DNA of 64,000 bases from Clostridiales bacterium (GCA_902363045.1 CABIYX010000015.1:8249-72248); one strand, 5' to 3'. Positions 51,686 to 61,049 are shown, counted from the first letter of the stretch. Program-made: numbers and translations. Notes: a model not told the origin generated them from the letters alone.

Positions 51686-52564
51686 TACCGAAAGACAACG
51701 AAAAAGCGGCTGCTTTTGTTTGCTGCTCCGGCGTGGGCGGTGGGACTGGCCTGCCTGCTGTCTGGCTGCATTGCACTGCCAGGGCAGGAGCCGTTTGGAG
51801 AAAAGACTTACCCCGTCGAACAGGCCCAGGCAGTCTATGAGAAGCTCTCCGCTGATATGGAACAGCAGGAATTTATGGATCAGAACGGCTACACCATCCG
51901 TATCCTGCCGTTTGTTCGCAACAACGATGTGAGCGATTTCATGTATGACATCTGCAAAACAGCGGAATACACGGTGTTTGCGGCAGAGGGAGCCTGTGAA
52001 GACTATCTCTGGTACAAAGACCGCCTTTACTGCGGCTATTATGATGACAATCCCATTACTTATCGGGATATGGCGTGGGAGGATCTGAGGTTTGAAGCAT
52101 ATGCGGCAGAGCGATGGAGTATTGCCCAGCAGCTGTTGGAAAGGGATGACCCAGAGCTGACCTACAAATACATCCCCATGTCCTCTCCGCCTTATTTACT
52201 AAAAGCGGCATACCCTGACATAGAACTGGCGGATGGACGGGAGATTCAGTTCGCTGAGTTATACTTTTATATGGACGAGAACGGCAGCTATGACGGCTTC
52301 GGTCTGAGTTGGCAGGAGGATCGCAGGCAGATTGTGTCCATCTCCTATTTTCCCTATGAGGGCTCCACCAGCTTGCAGGCCGAGCGCAGTATATGGTCCT
52401 TCGGCTATGACGCCGGTCTGACAGACGAGGGCGTGCCCGCCCTCTCTGACCAGAGCGAGGACCGGGAGCGGTGCCAGGCGGTCATCTCCGGTATGGACTT
52501 TGACGCTCTGGCCGAGCGGAGCGAATACCGGGAGGACCTGTGTGTTCCGCCTATGACCCCATAA
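51683..52564 (+). CDS. Lipoprotein of unknown function
   Basis: This 293-residue protein has a type II signal peptide: positive start MYRKTTKKR, hydrophobic core, lipobox LLSGC near residue 28. The mature part is acidic and rich in tyrosine and tryptophan (DYLWYKDRLYCGYYDDN). There is no recognised domain. GGGAG lies 9 bases upstream. G+C content returns to the island average, unlike the immunity genes on each side. Confidence 0.75.
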   Translation: MYRKTTKKRLLLFAAPAWAVGLACLLSGCIALPGQEPFGEKTYPVEQAQAVYEKLSADMEQQEFMDQNGYTIRILPFVRNNDVSDFMYDICKTAEYTVFAAEGACEDYLWYKDRLYCGYYDDNPITYRDMAWEDLRFEAYAAERWSIAQQLLERDDPELTYKYIPMSSPPYLLKAAYPDIELADGREIQFAELYFYMDENGSYDGFGLSWQEDRRQIVSISYFPYEGSTSLQAERSIWSFGYDAGLTDEGVPALSDQSEDRERCQAVISGMDFDALAERSEYREDLCVPPMTP

Positions 52565-52682
52565 TTCGGGGGCGGAGCGCCGGAGCCGCCAAAACTGGAC
52601 TTCCATCCCTGGTCTGAGGGAGCGGATCATCTGCTGTTTCAGATGGGAATGACAAATCGGAATTGATGGAGGAAATAATAAA

Positions 52683-53216
52683 ATGCTTTCATTACATGAG
52701 ATAGATTTTTCTAACCGGGATTTTTGGGTAGGTTTTATGGCAACTTCTTTTCCGACTGCTTTGGAGGAAGAAATGGATATGTCATTGACCGACCTCATGA
52801 CAGAAAATGGAATGTGTAATAGAAGTTGGTGGGACAATTTTACAAAATATTATGATGGTGTTTTAGATGAATCAGACGGTTATGTTGATGAACCGGAAAC
52901 ACTTATTTGCGAACTTGCTCCTACTCAAACATTAAAAATTGAATTTCACCCAGGGGATACAATATATTTTATCAATGATAGGCAGATTGGTTGTACAGGT
53001 GGGCATTACAATATTCAAGTAATTCCATTCAAAGAATTATTAAACGCTATAAAGGATAAACAAGTATTTCTTTTGTTATTACCCTTAGCGGTTATCAACA
53101 CTCAAGATAAAAACCAGGCAGCACAAATCATATCAAATGTTTTGCAGGAAATCTTTGATAAACACTTATGTAGTCAATATGCAAGTTGTATCGTAACTGG
53201 CTTAATGTCAGAATGA
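52683..53216 (+). CDS. Immunity-like protein (possibly Imm19)
   Basis: This 177-residue, strongly A+T-rich gene has a visible pattern of FWVGFMATSFPTALEEEMD at the start, LKIEFHPGDTIYFINDRQIG followed by CTGGHYNIQVIPF in the middle, and a helical C-terminal half. This layout resembles immunity protein 19-type families (FW..., L.I.L.PGD..Y, G.GGH). It is followed by a decayed copy of the post-immunity repeat, so it behaves like another cassette of the same array. The family assignment is tentative. Confidence 0.5.
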   Translation: MLSLHEIDFSNRDFWVGFMATSFPTALEEEMDMSLTDLMTENGMCNRSWWDNFTKYYDGVLDESDGYVDEPETLICELAPTQTLKIEFHPGDTIYFINDRQIGCTGGHYNIQVIPFKELLNAIKDKQVFLLLLPLAVINTQDKNQAAQIISNVLQEIFDKHLCSQYASCIVTGLMSE

Positions 53217-53343
53217 TAACTTCCAGCTTGTCGAACAGATCCCCTCGCCACTCCGGCAGACGGCAGGGGCCCGACCGACAGTAATTCCATGTGCGAAATC
53301 TCAGACCAGGAGCGGTCAAACAACAGAGAAATGAGGGATCAGG

Positions 53344-54360
53344 GTGGTCAAAACAGCCTATCAAAAACTATGTTTTTATCCCTTGGCGCGAGTCTCGGTA
53401 TTTGGGCTCCTGCTGAGCGCCCTTTTGTACCAGTTCCATGGTCTCCTGAGCGGTGGGGACGAGCTGGTGGCGCGTGTTTTGGGGTGGATATGCCTGGGAT
53501 TCGGCGCTCTGCACGGGACTTTGCTTGTGGTGGGCGTGATCCGCTATGTGATCCAGGTCCAGCGGGCGAGCCGCCGTCTGCGCAGTCTTCCCGGTTATGT
53601 ACGGGAGCGCTTGGACCAGGAGCTGCAAACCGGGGACCGGATCAATGACCTGTACTTTACCAGCGACTTTCTCCTGGTCTATCAGCTCCAGTTCCGAAGC
53701 AAGCAGGGCTTCGCCTGTATTCCCTATTCAGAGATCGGTGGCGTCAGCATCGGTCAAACTGGCAGGGCAAAAAACCAGCTGGACATTTTAAGCCCGGAAG
53801 GGGACATCTTACATACTGTGACCTGTTCTCTGGAGGTAAGTCAGGCCCAGGCGGAGGAGATCGAGCGGAAGATCCTGTCTTTAAAGTCCAGGATGCAGGC
53901 AGTCAAAGATACCTCTGAGGAGCAGTCCCAGCGGGACCGCGCCGTCAGGCAGGCGCTGAAAAAGACTCTGAGCGGCCTTCCCGCCTTCTTTTGCAGCCTC
54001 GCCGCGGCCCTGGTTTTCCTGGCCTCTATCGTCATGGCGGAGCATTTCCGGGAAAAAGCAGAGCTGCTGGAAGCGCTCCAATTCCCGGCGGACACCTATG
54101 GCGCGCTTCTGTTCTGGCCCAATCTTCTGTTCTATACGGCGATGTACGGCGGAATTTTGGTGATGGTCATTGGCGGCGGCCTGCTGGTCCGGGATCTGTT
54201 TCACGCCCAGGATCATACATACGCTGAGCGGGCGTCCAAGATCAGGATTTTGCTTTTTATCGGAGGCGCGCTCCTGTTCATCCTCTTGATAGGCGGCGTG
54301 TACACAGCCGACGTGCACACCTGGGAGAACATGACACGGGGTTTCCATTTGTTGTTCTGA
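53344..54360 (+). CDS. Membrane protein with PH-like cytosolic domain
   Basis: This 338-residue protein starts with GTG after GAGGGATC. Two N-terminal helices (VSVFGLLLSALLYQF and VLGWICLGFGALHGTLLVVG) are followed by a soluble domain at about 75-180 with YFTSDFLLVYQLQFRSKQGF and IPYSEIGGVSIGQ, the strand pattern of bacterial PH-like domains. A long helix and four more transmembrane segments follow. It is unassigned to a family. Confidence 0.72.
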   Translation: MVKTAYQKLCFYPLARVSVFGLLLSALLYQFHGLLSGGDELVARVLGWICLGFGALHGTLLVVGVIRYVIQVQRASRRLRSLPGYVRERLDQELQTGDRINDLYFTSDFLLVYQLQFRSKQGFACIPYSEIGGVSIGQTGRAKNQLDILSPEGDILHTVTCSLEVSQAQAEEIERKILSLKSRMQAVKDTSEEQSQRDRAVRQALKKTLSGLPAFFCSLAAALVFLASIVMAEHFREKAELLEALQFPADTYGALLFWPNLLFYTAMYGGILVMVIGGGLLVRDLFHAQDHTYAERASKIRILLFIGGALLFILLIGGVYTADVHTWENMTRGFHLLF

Positions 54361-54460
54361 GGCCCATTGTTTTCCGGCTTCCTTTGGCTGACCGGAGCGC
54401 CGCGTCAAGGGACAGGCCGGAACAGAAAACAAAAGATTTCTCAAGAAATGATAGAATGAT

Positions 54461-55462
54461 ATGAAAAAACAAACGATTTTTATTTGTTCCGTCCTTCTGG
54501 TCTTTCTGCTCCTATTGGGCGGCTGCCGGGACGGCGGGCAGGAGCCTCTGGGCGAATGGGATCAAGAGTCCGGTATCCTGACCGTAGACGGCGCGCGCTA
54601 CCGAAAGGACGAGGCGCTGGTATCCGTTGGGGATGGGATCCACCGGTGGATATATGAGCAGTCTGTTACAGAGCAGATCGCCAGCGCCGGGGAGCGCGGC
54701 GGCCAGGAGACCTATCTGGTCTTTGCCAACGGGACGGAGCGGCGGCTTCTCTATGGGCGGGGGGACGGTTTTCCCTTCGGCCCGCTGTCCTATGAGGTCT
54801 GGTTCCGGGAGGATCTACTGGACGAGCTGTCCGGCCCCCTGACAGAGGAAAAGGTCTCCTGCGGGGCCCTCACGGACGCGCAGCTCACCCAGCTCCTGGC
54901 TCTGTATGGGAGTGCCGGGCAGGAAGACTCCCTCTCCTATGAGGACGCCCAGGCGGAGGCCCGGGCGATGGAACTGGAAAGCCACCGGCTGTGGCGCTGG
55001 CTGGAGCTGCCCCACAGGGAGATTTCAGGGCTGAGCGCCCATATCGGCTTCTATTTCAGCGCCCGGACGGGAACGCCTTACCTGAGGTGCCTGGATGGGG
55101 CGCTCCGGCCCTGTCCCACAGAACTGACAGATGCCCTGGACCTCTCCCCTTCCCTGCCCCGGATCCTCTCGATGACGGAGGACGACCCCCGGCTCAAGCC
55201 TTTGCTGGACGCGCTGTACCCCATGTCCCAAACGGAGGGGCTTTCCTGGGATGAATTCCTGCACACTTTTTCAGCGGACCAGTCCCCGGAAGCGCTGGAG
55301 TTCCGCATTGATCTCTACCGTTCGGAGGATACCGGCTGGCCCAGCCAAGTTCTGCGCGGCTGCTGCCATCCCCAGAGCGGGACCCCCTATCTGCTGTTTC
55401 AGGACGGACAGCTGCGCCCGGTCCCGCAAAACGCCGCGGACAGTCTGGGGCTTTCAAAATAA
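54461..55462 (+). CDS. Lipoprotein of unknown function
   Basis: This 333-residue protein has signal peptide MKKQTIFICSVLLVFLLLLG and lipobox LLGGC near residue 22. Two related segments, YFSARTGTPYLRCLDGALRP and (about 110 residues later) CHPQSGTPYLLFQDGQLRPV, show an internal repeat of the form SGTPYLxxxDGxLRP. There is no strong Shine-Dalgarno sequence. The function is unknown; extracytoplasmic sensing or binding is inferred from the lipidation alone. Confidence 0.75.
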   Translation: MKKQTIFICSVLLVFLLLLGGCRDGGQEPLGEWDQESGILTVDGARYRKDEALVSVGDGIHRWIYEQSVTEQIASAGERGGQETYLVFANGTERRLLYGRGDGFPFGPLSYEVWFREDLLDELSGPLTEEKVSCGALTDAQLTQLLALYGSAGQEDSLSYEDAQAEARAMELESHRLWRWLELPHREISGLSAHIGFYFSARTGTPYLRCLDGALRPCPTELTDALDLSPSLPRILSMTEDDPRLKPLLDALYPMSQTEGLSWDEFLHTFSADQSPEALEFRIDLYRSEDTGWPSQVLRGCCHPQSGTPYLLFQDGQLRPVPQNAADSLGLSK

Positions 55463-55486
55463 CTTTTCCAACAGGAGATGAATGTG

Positions 55487-56494
55487 ATGAAGAAAACAAA
55501 CCCGCAGATCCGGAAGGTCGGGGCAGCGGGACCAGACCAAAAGACCGCCTTTGTCAACGAGGCGGCAAGCGATGCCGACCTCCAGCGGATGATCGACCGG
55601 TTTCGGGCCGGCGACTGGCCGTTTTTACTGCTTGAAACAGAGCAATGCAGGATCAGCATCCGCACCTTGGATGCACCGGAAGGAAACTGTGCGGTCACGA
55701 TCATTCTGAAGCACCATGGGCAGTGGAAGGCGCTGACAAAGGCATTCCCTACAGAGCTGGGCGTGTCCATGTTTCTCGACTGTTATGAACAGGGATGCCT
55801 GTACCAGGATTTTAACGGGTGGTATGATGCCACCGATAATTTTCAAAACAGCGTGCAGGATGTGCGGAACAGCGTGGAGGAAGCCCCGTCCGCCCTTCGT
55901 CCCGGCAACCAAACCAATCGGGAAACGGCGGAGATGAAGAAGACAAACCTGCTCTATGTCCTGGCCTGGTACGTCCCGCCCATTCTGCTGATCCCGGCTC
56001 TGTTTATGTTCCTTGTCCGTGTGGATGCGAGTGAACGGGTTTTGGATCTCCTGTGTCTGCTGCTTGTGCTTCTGATCGTGGCCATCCCCCTCTGTGTGCC
56101 CATCCTGATGAAAAAAAGGATGGAGAAGCAGGCGGCGGTTTTGGAGAGGGACTTCCCCAACATCAACTACAAATTTACATCCCACAACTGTGTGCTCTAT
56201 TTGGATACCGAGGGCGGCCACATCGGCGTGGTGTGGAAGAACAACCCCTCCCGTCTGCAAATGGCCGATCCGGCCCAGATCACCGATATCCGTACCAACA
56301 ACGGCCAGCAGCTACGGGGCACCTCCCTGGTGAGCTGCCAGTTCCGGCTGGACGGCAAAAAGGTGAAGATCTATACCCTGCGCATCTCAGGGGGACAGCT
56401 CTCCATGAAGCATACCAGGGTGATGGAGGCCATCGCCAAGGCGGACCAACTGGGCGAGACCCTGCGGGCCGTGCAGGCGCGGAGAGGTGTGTGA
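55487..56494 (+). CDS. Two-module membrane protein with inserted N-terminal domain
   Basis: This 335-residue protein has residues 1-149 as a soluble domain (DWPFLLLETEQCRISIRTLD and FPTELGVSMFLDCYEQG). Two helices near 155-200 (LLYVLAWYVPPILLIPALFM) come next, then a beta-rich PH-like domain (YKFTSHNCVLYLDTEGGHIG and QFRLDGKKVKIYTLRISGG). The codons for MKKTN and flanks recur exactly 149 codons apart (55486-55502 and 55933-55949), as if the first module had been inserted in frame at the original start. The ATG used is 9 bases after AGGAG. Confidence 0.7.
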   Translation: MKKTNPQIRKVGAAGPDQKTAFVNEAASDADLQRMIDRFRAGDWPFLLLETEQCRISIRTLDAPEGNCAVTIILKHHGQWKALTKAFPTELGVSMFLDCYEQGCLYQDFNGWYDATDNFQNSVQDVRNSVEEAPSALRPGNQTNRETAEMKKTNLLYVLAWYVPPILLIPALFMFLVRVDASERVLDLLCLLLVLLIVAIPLCVPILMKKRMEKQAAVLERDFPNINYKFTSHNCVLYLDTEGGHIGVVWKNNPSRLQMADPAQITDIRTNNGQQLRGTSLVSCQFRLDGKKVKIYTLRISGGQLSMKHTRVMEAIAKADQLGETLRAVQARRGV

Positions 56495-56497
56495 GAG

Positions 56498-56947
56498 ATG
56501 CTGTACGACCTTTTGGAGCTTTTGCTTGGGCCTCTTTTGACAAAGCAGGAACAGAAAATGCCAAAGTGCAGGACCTGCAAGAAGCGGATGGAGCAGATGG
56601 GGCCGCCCCGGCTGTTCCTGCTACCGGTTTACAGCGACGGGCGGTACCCCGCCAGCGCGAACTACTTTAAGGAACACTGCGTCCCCATCCAGCGGGAGGA
56701 GGAGATCCCCACCGCCCGCCGGGCCTGCCGCATTTGGAGGCTCCGGTGCCCCGTGTACGGCACACAGCGCCTGTTTGTTCAGGACTTCCTGCGGGTACGG
56801 CAGGACGAGACCCTGGAGGGCACATATCTCTATGAGTATCAGGAGCTTGCCGGGCTGCTGTTCCAGCAGCCCGGAGACCGCACGGCGCAGACGCCCCGCC
56901 GCATGGAGAGTGCGGTGTGCGACACCAGCGACTTTGTGGAGGAGTAA
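56498..56947 (+). CDS. Small cysteine-containing protein of unknown function
   Basis: This 149-residue soluble protein begins MLYDLLELLLGPLLTKQEQ and has a KCRTCKKRMEQMG CxxC motif near residue 23 and a second cysteine pair (CRIWRLRCP) near 77, a possible metal site. It starts 3 bases after the preceding stop and has no membrane segment. It is unrecognised. Confidence 0.65.
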   Translation: MLYDLLELLLGPLLTKQEQKMPKCRTCKKRMEQMGPPRLFLLPVYSDGRYPASANYFKEHCVPIQREEEIPTARRACRIWRLRCPVYGTQRLFVQDFLRVRQDETLEGTYLYEYQELAGLLFQQPGDRTAQTPRRMESAVCDTSDFVEE

Positions 56948-56996
56948 CAGCCCCGTGGAGACACCCGGCGGCAAAGAGAGAAAGAGAGGAATCCGT

Positions 56997-57728
56997 ATGA
57001 CAGGATCAGCGTATCAAGCCTGGCTGAACAAGGACAGGGAATGGATCGGCGCCTATTGCAGCCGCACCCGAAAAAGCAGCCTCACAAAGGTCGTGCCCCT
57101 GACCTTGCCGCTCACCGCCCTTATGCTCGGCGGCATAGGGCTTCTGAACGGCGGCGGTATTTCGGGGCTGGTAACAGGGGCCGTTGGAGGGCTGCTGTTC
57201 GGCCTGATCATTTGCGGCGTTTACCTGGCCATTCTGCTGGCCAAGCTCAGTCCCGCCCGGTATACACAGAAGCTGGAGCAGAGCGTCCGGGAGCTTTCCC
57301 TGAATGAGTCAGAGCGGGAGCGGCTGGGGACAGAGATGCTGGCGGCGCTGGAGCGCGGCGAGGGCGTACTCCCCTACCAGATGGCGGGCCCCAACTCCAA
57401 GGGGACCCCGGCCCGGGTGATCCTGACGCCCCACTATATCCTGCAGGAGGGCAGCACGCCCTATGCCGTGCTGATCCGGCTGAGCGACGTCGCAGAGATC
57501 CGGACAGGCGCTGAGCGGAAGATCGCCACCACACACGGCGGCAGCCGGAAGACCCACCACTATTTCACCCTCTATTCCATCGGCTTTTACCGGAAGGACC
57601 GCTTTGAGCGGGGACTGGATGGGAACGATCTCCCGGACAGCGCCATGGGCTTCTTCCAGGAGGAGCTGCGGAATGATGTGGTGAAGCGGATGCGGGACGG
57701 CGGCCTTCGGGTCACGTCCGCGGAATAA
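56997..57728 (+). CDS. Two-helix membrane protein with PH-like domain
   Basis: This 243-residue protein starts MTGSAYQAWLNKDREWIG behind GAGAGGA. Two transmembrane helices (about 38-55 and 63-88) are followed by a helical linker and a PH-like beta domain near 135-215 (ARVILTPHYILQEGSTPYAV and LYSIGFYRKDRFERG). The strand order resembles YdbS/bPH2 modules. No enzyme motif is present. It lies directly before the repeat-protein genes. Confidence 0.7.
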   Translation: MTGSAYQAWLNKDREWIGAYCSRTRKSSLTKVVPLTLPLTALMLGGIGLLNGGGISGLVTGAVGGLLFGLIICGVYLAILLAKLSPARYTQKLEQSVRELSLNESERERLGTEMLAALERGEGVLPYQMAGPNSKGTPARVILTPHYILQEGSTPYAVLIRLSDVAEIRTGAERKIATTHGGSRKTHHYFTLYSIGFYRKDRFERGLDGNDLPDSAMGFFQEELRNDVVKRMRDGGLRVTSAE

Positions 57729-57743
57729 ACGAAGGGGGACCGT

Positions 57744-58830
57744 ATGGGAAAGGCGAAGTTTTGCGGCGAGGAGCTGGAGGCGGCGATCAAGCGGCTCCCC
57801 CAGGGAAAGCCCCAGATGGACGCTTATTGGAACGCCGTCCGGCAGGCGGACGAGGCCGGAGATCCCTACTGGCGGATGATGTTCCGGTGCAGGTACTGTT
57901 ATGAGGCCACCTTCCGGGACGATCCGCCCAAGGCCATCCCGGTGGCGGCGGAGTTCTGCGCCCTCTTTGAAGAAAACTCAGAGGCATTTATTGAGCGTTC
58001 CCCGGACGGAGCGTCTGAAATGCACCTGATGATCATGCAGATGGGCATTGACCCCATTGTATTCCTGCCCCAGATCCCCGGAGACGATGATGGCCGAATT
58101 TTATCGCTGGGTCAAGTATTATCATATCGGCCTGCGCACCTACTGGTGGCAGATGGCCCGGTTCTGGCGGTACGTGGATCGGAAAAAGGCGTATGAGTAT
58201 TTCCAAAGATTCTGGAAGACCGGCCGGGACGGGCTCTCCGACTGCCGGACCTGCGAGCGCAGCTACGCCGTGCAGATGGAGCTGCTGATGGGCAACCGGG
58301 CGGCGGCGGACGAGTATGCCAAGCCCATGGAACAGGGGCGTATGCGCTTCTGTCCGGACACGCCCCATCTTTACTGGCTGGCTTACCTGGAGGATGCGCT
58401 GGACCGCGGGGATCTGAAAGAGGCGGAGAAGCGGGCCAACGCCCTCTACCGCAAGGGAAACCGGGATAAGAGCGACCTGAGCTACATCGGGGCCATCCTG
58501 CGCTGCTGGGCTTATACTGACCCGGAACGGGCTTTGGAGCTGTTTTCCAAACGGCTGGAGTGGAGTATCGGGTTGTGGGACCAAAAGAAGGTCTATGACT
58601 TCGATAAGGGCGCCTGTATTCTGTTCCGGCAGCTGTCCAAGCACCAGCAGGCGGTACATCTGGAGCTGCCCCATGCGTTTTCTCTCTGGCGTGAGGACGG
58701 AGCGTACAACACGAAGGACCTGACAGGCTGGTTCCGTGAGCAGGCAGAGACCATCAGCAGGCGCTTTGACGAACGCAACGGAAGTCACTGCTTTGGACAC
58801 GATCTCGCGGTGGCTTTGGCAAAGCGATAA
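57744..58830 (+). pseudogene. Frameshifted helical-repeat protein (CxxCE family, copy 1)
   Basis: Two overlapping frames together match the 58866-59990 paralogue end to end. Frame 1 (57744 to about 58085) gives KLPQGKPQMDAYWNAVRQAD-like text (KRLPQGKPQMDAYWNAVRQ) through LPQIP. The frame then shifts and continues from MMAEFYRWVKYYHIGLRTYW to the end at 58830. Comparison with the other paralogues suggests about 11 bases were lost just after the LPQIP codons. The C-terminal part keeps DCRTCERSYAV, LWDQKKVYDFDKGAC and RRFDERNGSH. It is either a genuine broken copy or a sequencing error. Confidence 0.8.
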
Positions 58831-58865
58831 GGTTCTGTGGTCATGGATGGTATGAGGTGAAAAAG

Positions 58866-59990
58866 ATGCAGCAGGAAGTGTTTGACGGCGAGAAGCTGAG
58901 CCGGCTCATGGAAAAGCTCCCAAAAGGAAAGCCACGGATCGACGCATATGAGGAGGCCATCCGGCTGGCGGATCAGGCCCAGGACGCCTATTGGCGGCTT
59001 GGGTTTCGTTTCCACTATGCCCGCGAGGTGTATTTTCAGGACGATCCGCCCAAGTGCATCGGCGCGGCGGCGGAGTTCGGCCCCATCTTTGAGGCGGCGT
59101 CCCCTAAGCTCCAAAAAGACCCTGTGATGATCGACTCCTATCTCATGATTACCCAGCTGGGTGTGGACGTGATGCAGAACCTGCCCCAGATCCCCATGGC
59201 TCAGTATGAAGCGCTTTTGGAGCAGTACGACCAGCTCACCAGACGCTATGGCATTGGCCGGCGCACCTATTTTTGGCAGATGATGGGCCGTTGGGAGTAC
59301 GCCGACCCGGAGCGGGCGCTGGAATATACGCAGCTTGCCTTGCAGACGCCGCCGGATGACCACTTTGGCAACTGCAGCGCCTGCGAACATTCCTGGGCCG
59401 CTAAGCAGTATATCCGTCTCGGCAGGCCGGAGGAGGCCCGGCGGTATATCCAGCCTTTGGAGACTTACCGCTTCTCCCCCTGTGAAAACTCGTTTCAAAT
59501 GATCTGGGCCGCATCTCTGGAATACGCTCTGGACCGGGGCGATCTGGAGACCGCCGTCCCTCTGGCCCAAAAGCTCTATAAAAAGGGCAACCGCAGCCGG
59601 ACCGACCTGCGCTTCATCGGCTCCGTCCTGCGCTGCTGGGGGATGACCAATGCTGACCGTGGGCTCGCCCTGTTCGCCCGGCGGCTGGAGTGGTCCATCG
59701 AGATGTGGGACCAGAAGAAGGTCTATGACTTCGATAAGGGGGCCTGTGTCCTGTTCCGGCGGCTGGCCGGAGTGCGGCAGACGGTAAAGCTGGAGCTGCC
59801 CCAAGCCTTCCCCCTGTGGCGGGAGGACGGGCGATACCCAGTACAGGAGCTGGCGGACTGGTTTCTGACCCAGGCGGAAACCATCGGCCGCCGCTTTGAC
59901 CGGCGCAACCGCAGCCACTATTTTGAAGACGATCTGGCGGCGGCGCTGAGACAGTGCGCCCTGTCACATTCAAGCGCAGGCAATCCATAA
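58866..59990 (+). CDS. Helical-repeat (TPR-like) protein, CxxCE family, copy 2
   Basis: This 374-residue soluble protein is made of helix-turn-helix units with TPR-like spacing (YADPERALEYTQLAL, GRPEEARRYIQPLE, RGDLETAVPLAQKLYKKG). Conserved family landmarks are NLPQIPMAQYEALLEQY near 110, NCSACEHSWAAKQYI near 175, LWDQ-type MWDQKKVYDFDKGACVLF near 285, and the end RRFDRRNRSHYFEDDLA. The ATG follows AGGTG by 6 bases. It is the intact sister of the frameshifted copy. The function is unknown; a protein-binding scaffold is inferred. Confidence 0.8.
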   Translation: MQQEVFDGEKLSRLMEKLPKGKPRIDAYEEAIRLADQAQDAYWRLGFRFHYAREVYFQDDPPKCIGAAAEFGPIFEAASPKLQKDPVMIDSYLMITQLGVDVMQNLPQIPMAQYEALLEQYDQLTRRYGIGRRTYFWQMMGRWEYADPERALEYTQLALQTPPDDHFGNCSACEHSWAAKQYIRLGRPEEARRYIQPLETYRFSPCENSFQMIWAASLEYALDRGDLETAVPLAQKLYKKGNRSRTDLRFIGSVLRCWGMTNADRGLALFARRLEWSIEMWDQKKVYDFDKGACVLFRRLAGVRQTVKLELPQAFPLWREDGRYPVQELADWFLTQAETIGRRFDRRNRSHYFEDDLAAALRQCALSHSSAGNP

Positions 59991-60023
59991 GCGGTAAGTT
60001 TTGGAATGAAAGGCAGTGACGAT

Positions 60024-61049
60024 ATGGACGAAACGAGGTTTCAGCTGGTGGTGCGGGGGGTCCGGCCAATGAACGGCCCATGCGCTGCCGTGATGGGCAT
60101 TGTGGAGGGCAGCAGCATCTCGGTGGATGATTATATGTGCCGGAGCACCCCCGGCGGAAAGACCGTCAGAGCGCGGGTGGAAAGGATCATGGCCGCGTCC
60201 GGCCTGGAGCTTCGCACCGCCCAGCCGGAGAAAGCCGTGTGGCTGATGCTCCGGGGACGCGGGGCGAAGCAGATCCGAATCGGCGAAGTTCTGGAACCGC
60301 CCACCTCCGGCCGCCGCAGACATTCCACAACCATCGAGGTCCTCACCGTGATCCTCAGCATCCTGCTGATCGCCAACCTAATCAATATTGCGATCAGTCT
60401 GGCTATGGGATGGAAGGACAATATATCCATTCTTCTGCGTTACTCCCTGATCCTTGCGGCCATCAAGATCCCCATGTTTTTGGCGGTTACCGGATGGGAT
60501 CATCTCTCCAGATGGCGATGGAAGCAAAAGCAGCGGAGGGACGATTGGGACACGGAGTTCCAGGTGCTGAAATGTACGTCCGAAGCCTATCAGTTTCTCA
60601 TTCTCCCTGTCGTGCTGACGGCGGCCATGGGCGTAATGCTTTATCAGTGTGCGGTTGATGACCCGCATGAGCTGTGGGACTTTTGGAGCAGCGGCGGGTT
60701 GAAGAAGTATCTTTTGATGCTGGCCGGCCTTGACCTTCTGTTCATTGGCTGCTTTCTGCACTCCAGCTGGCGGAAGGTGTTTTACTCCCAGCATCTGCTT
60801 CGGGTGGTCAGCTTTGGGCTGGTCCACGACACCCCTTGGACACAGATACGCTCCCTCCACCTCACTCAGGAAAAACGGAGGACCCGGATGATCCTGGAGA
60901 CAGCGGAGAAGAGGATCTCCCTCCGCTCTGATACGCTGACCGACGGATGGGGCGATTTTGTGGACTTTGTGCTGACGTTAGCGAAAGAACGCAATATCCC
61001 ATACAAGCTGCAGCAGGTACAGAGCACAAAGCGCTCCAAGCGGAAGTAA
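60024..61049 (+). CDS. EF-Tu domain-2-like barrel fused to a membrane protein
   Basis: This protein has about 341 residues. Residues 1-92 match translation-factor domain 2: PCAAVMGIVEGSSISVDDYM corresponds to GRGTVVTGRVESGTIKVGDEV-type text, and LMLRGRGAKQIRIGEVLEPP to the ediergqVla end. Four transmembrane helices follow (from about 105 to 255), then a beta-rich cytosolic domain (RVVSFGLVHDTPWTQIRSLH). There is no GTPase domain, so it cannot be an elongation factor. A start six codons earlier is possible. Confidence 0.72.
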   Translation: MDETRFQLVVRGVRPMNGPCAAVMGIVEGSSISVDDYMCRSTPGGKTVRARVERIMAASGLELRTAQPEKAVWLMLRGRGAKQIRIGEVLEPPTSGRRRHSTTIEVLTVILSILLIANLINIAISLAMGWKDNISILLRYSLILAAIKIPMFLAVTGWDHLSRWRWKQKQRRDDWDTEFQVLKCTSEAYQFLILPVVLTAAMGVMLYQCAVDDPHELWDFWSSGGLKKYLLMLAGLDLLFIGCFLHSSWRKVFYSQHLLRVVSFGLVHDTPWTQIRSLHLTQEKRRTRMILETAEKRISLRSDTLTDGWGDFVDFVLTLAKERNIPYKLQQVQSTKRSKRK

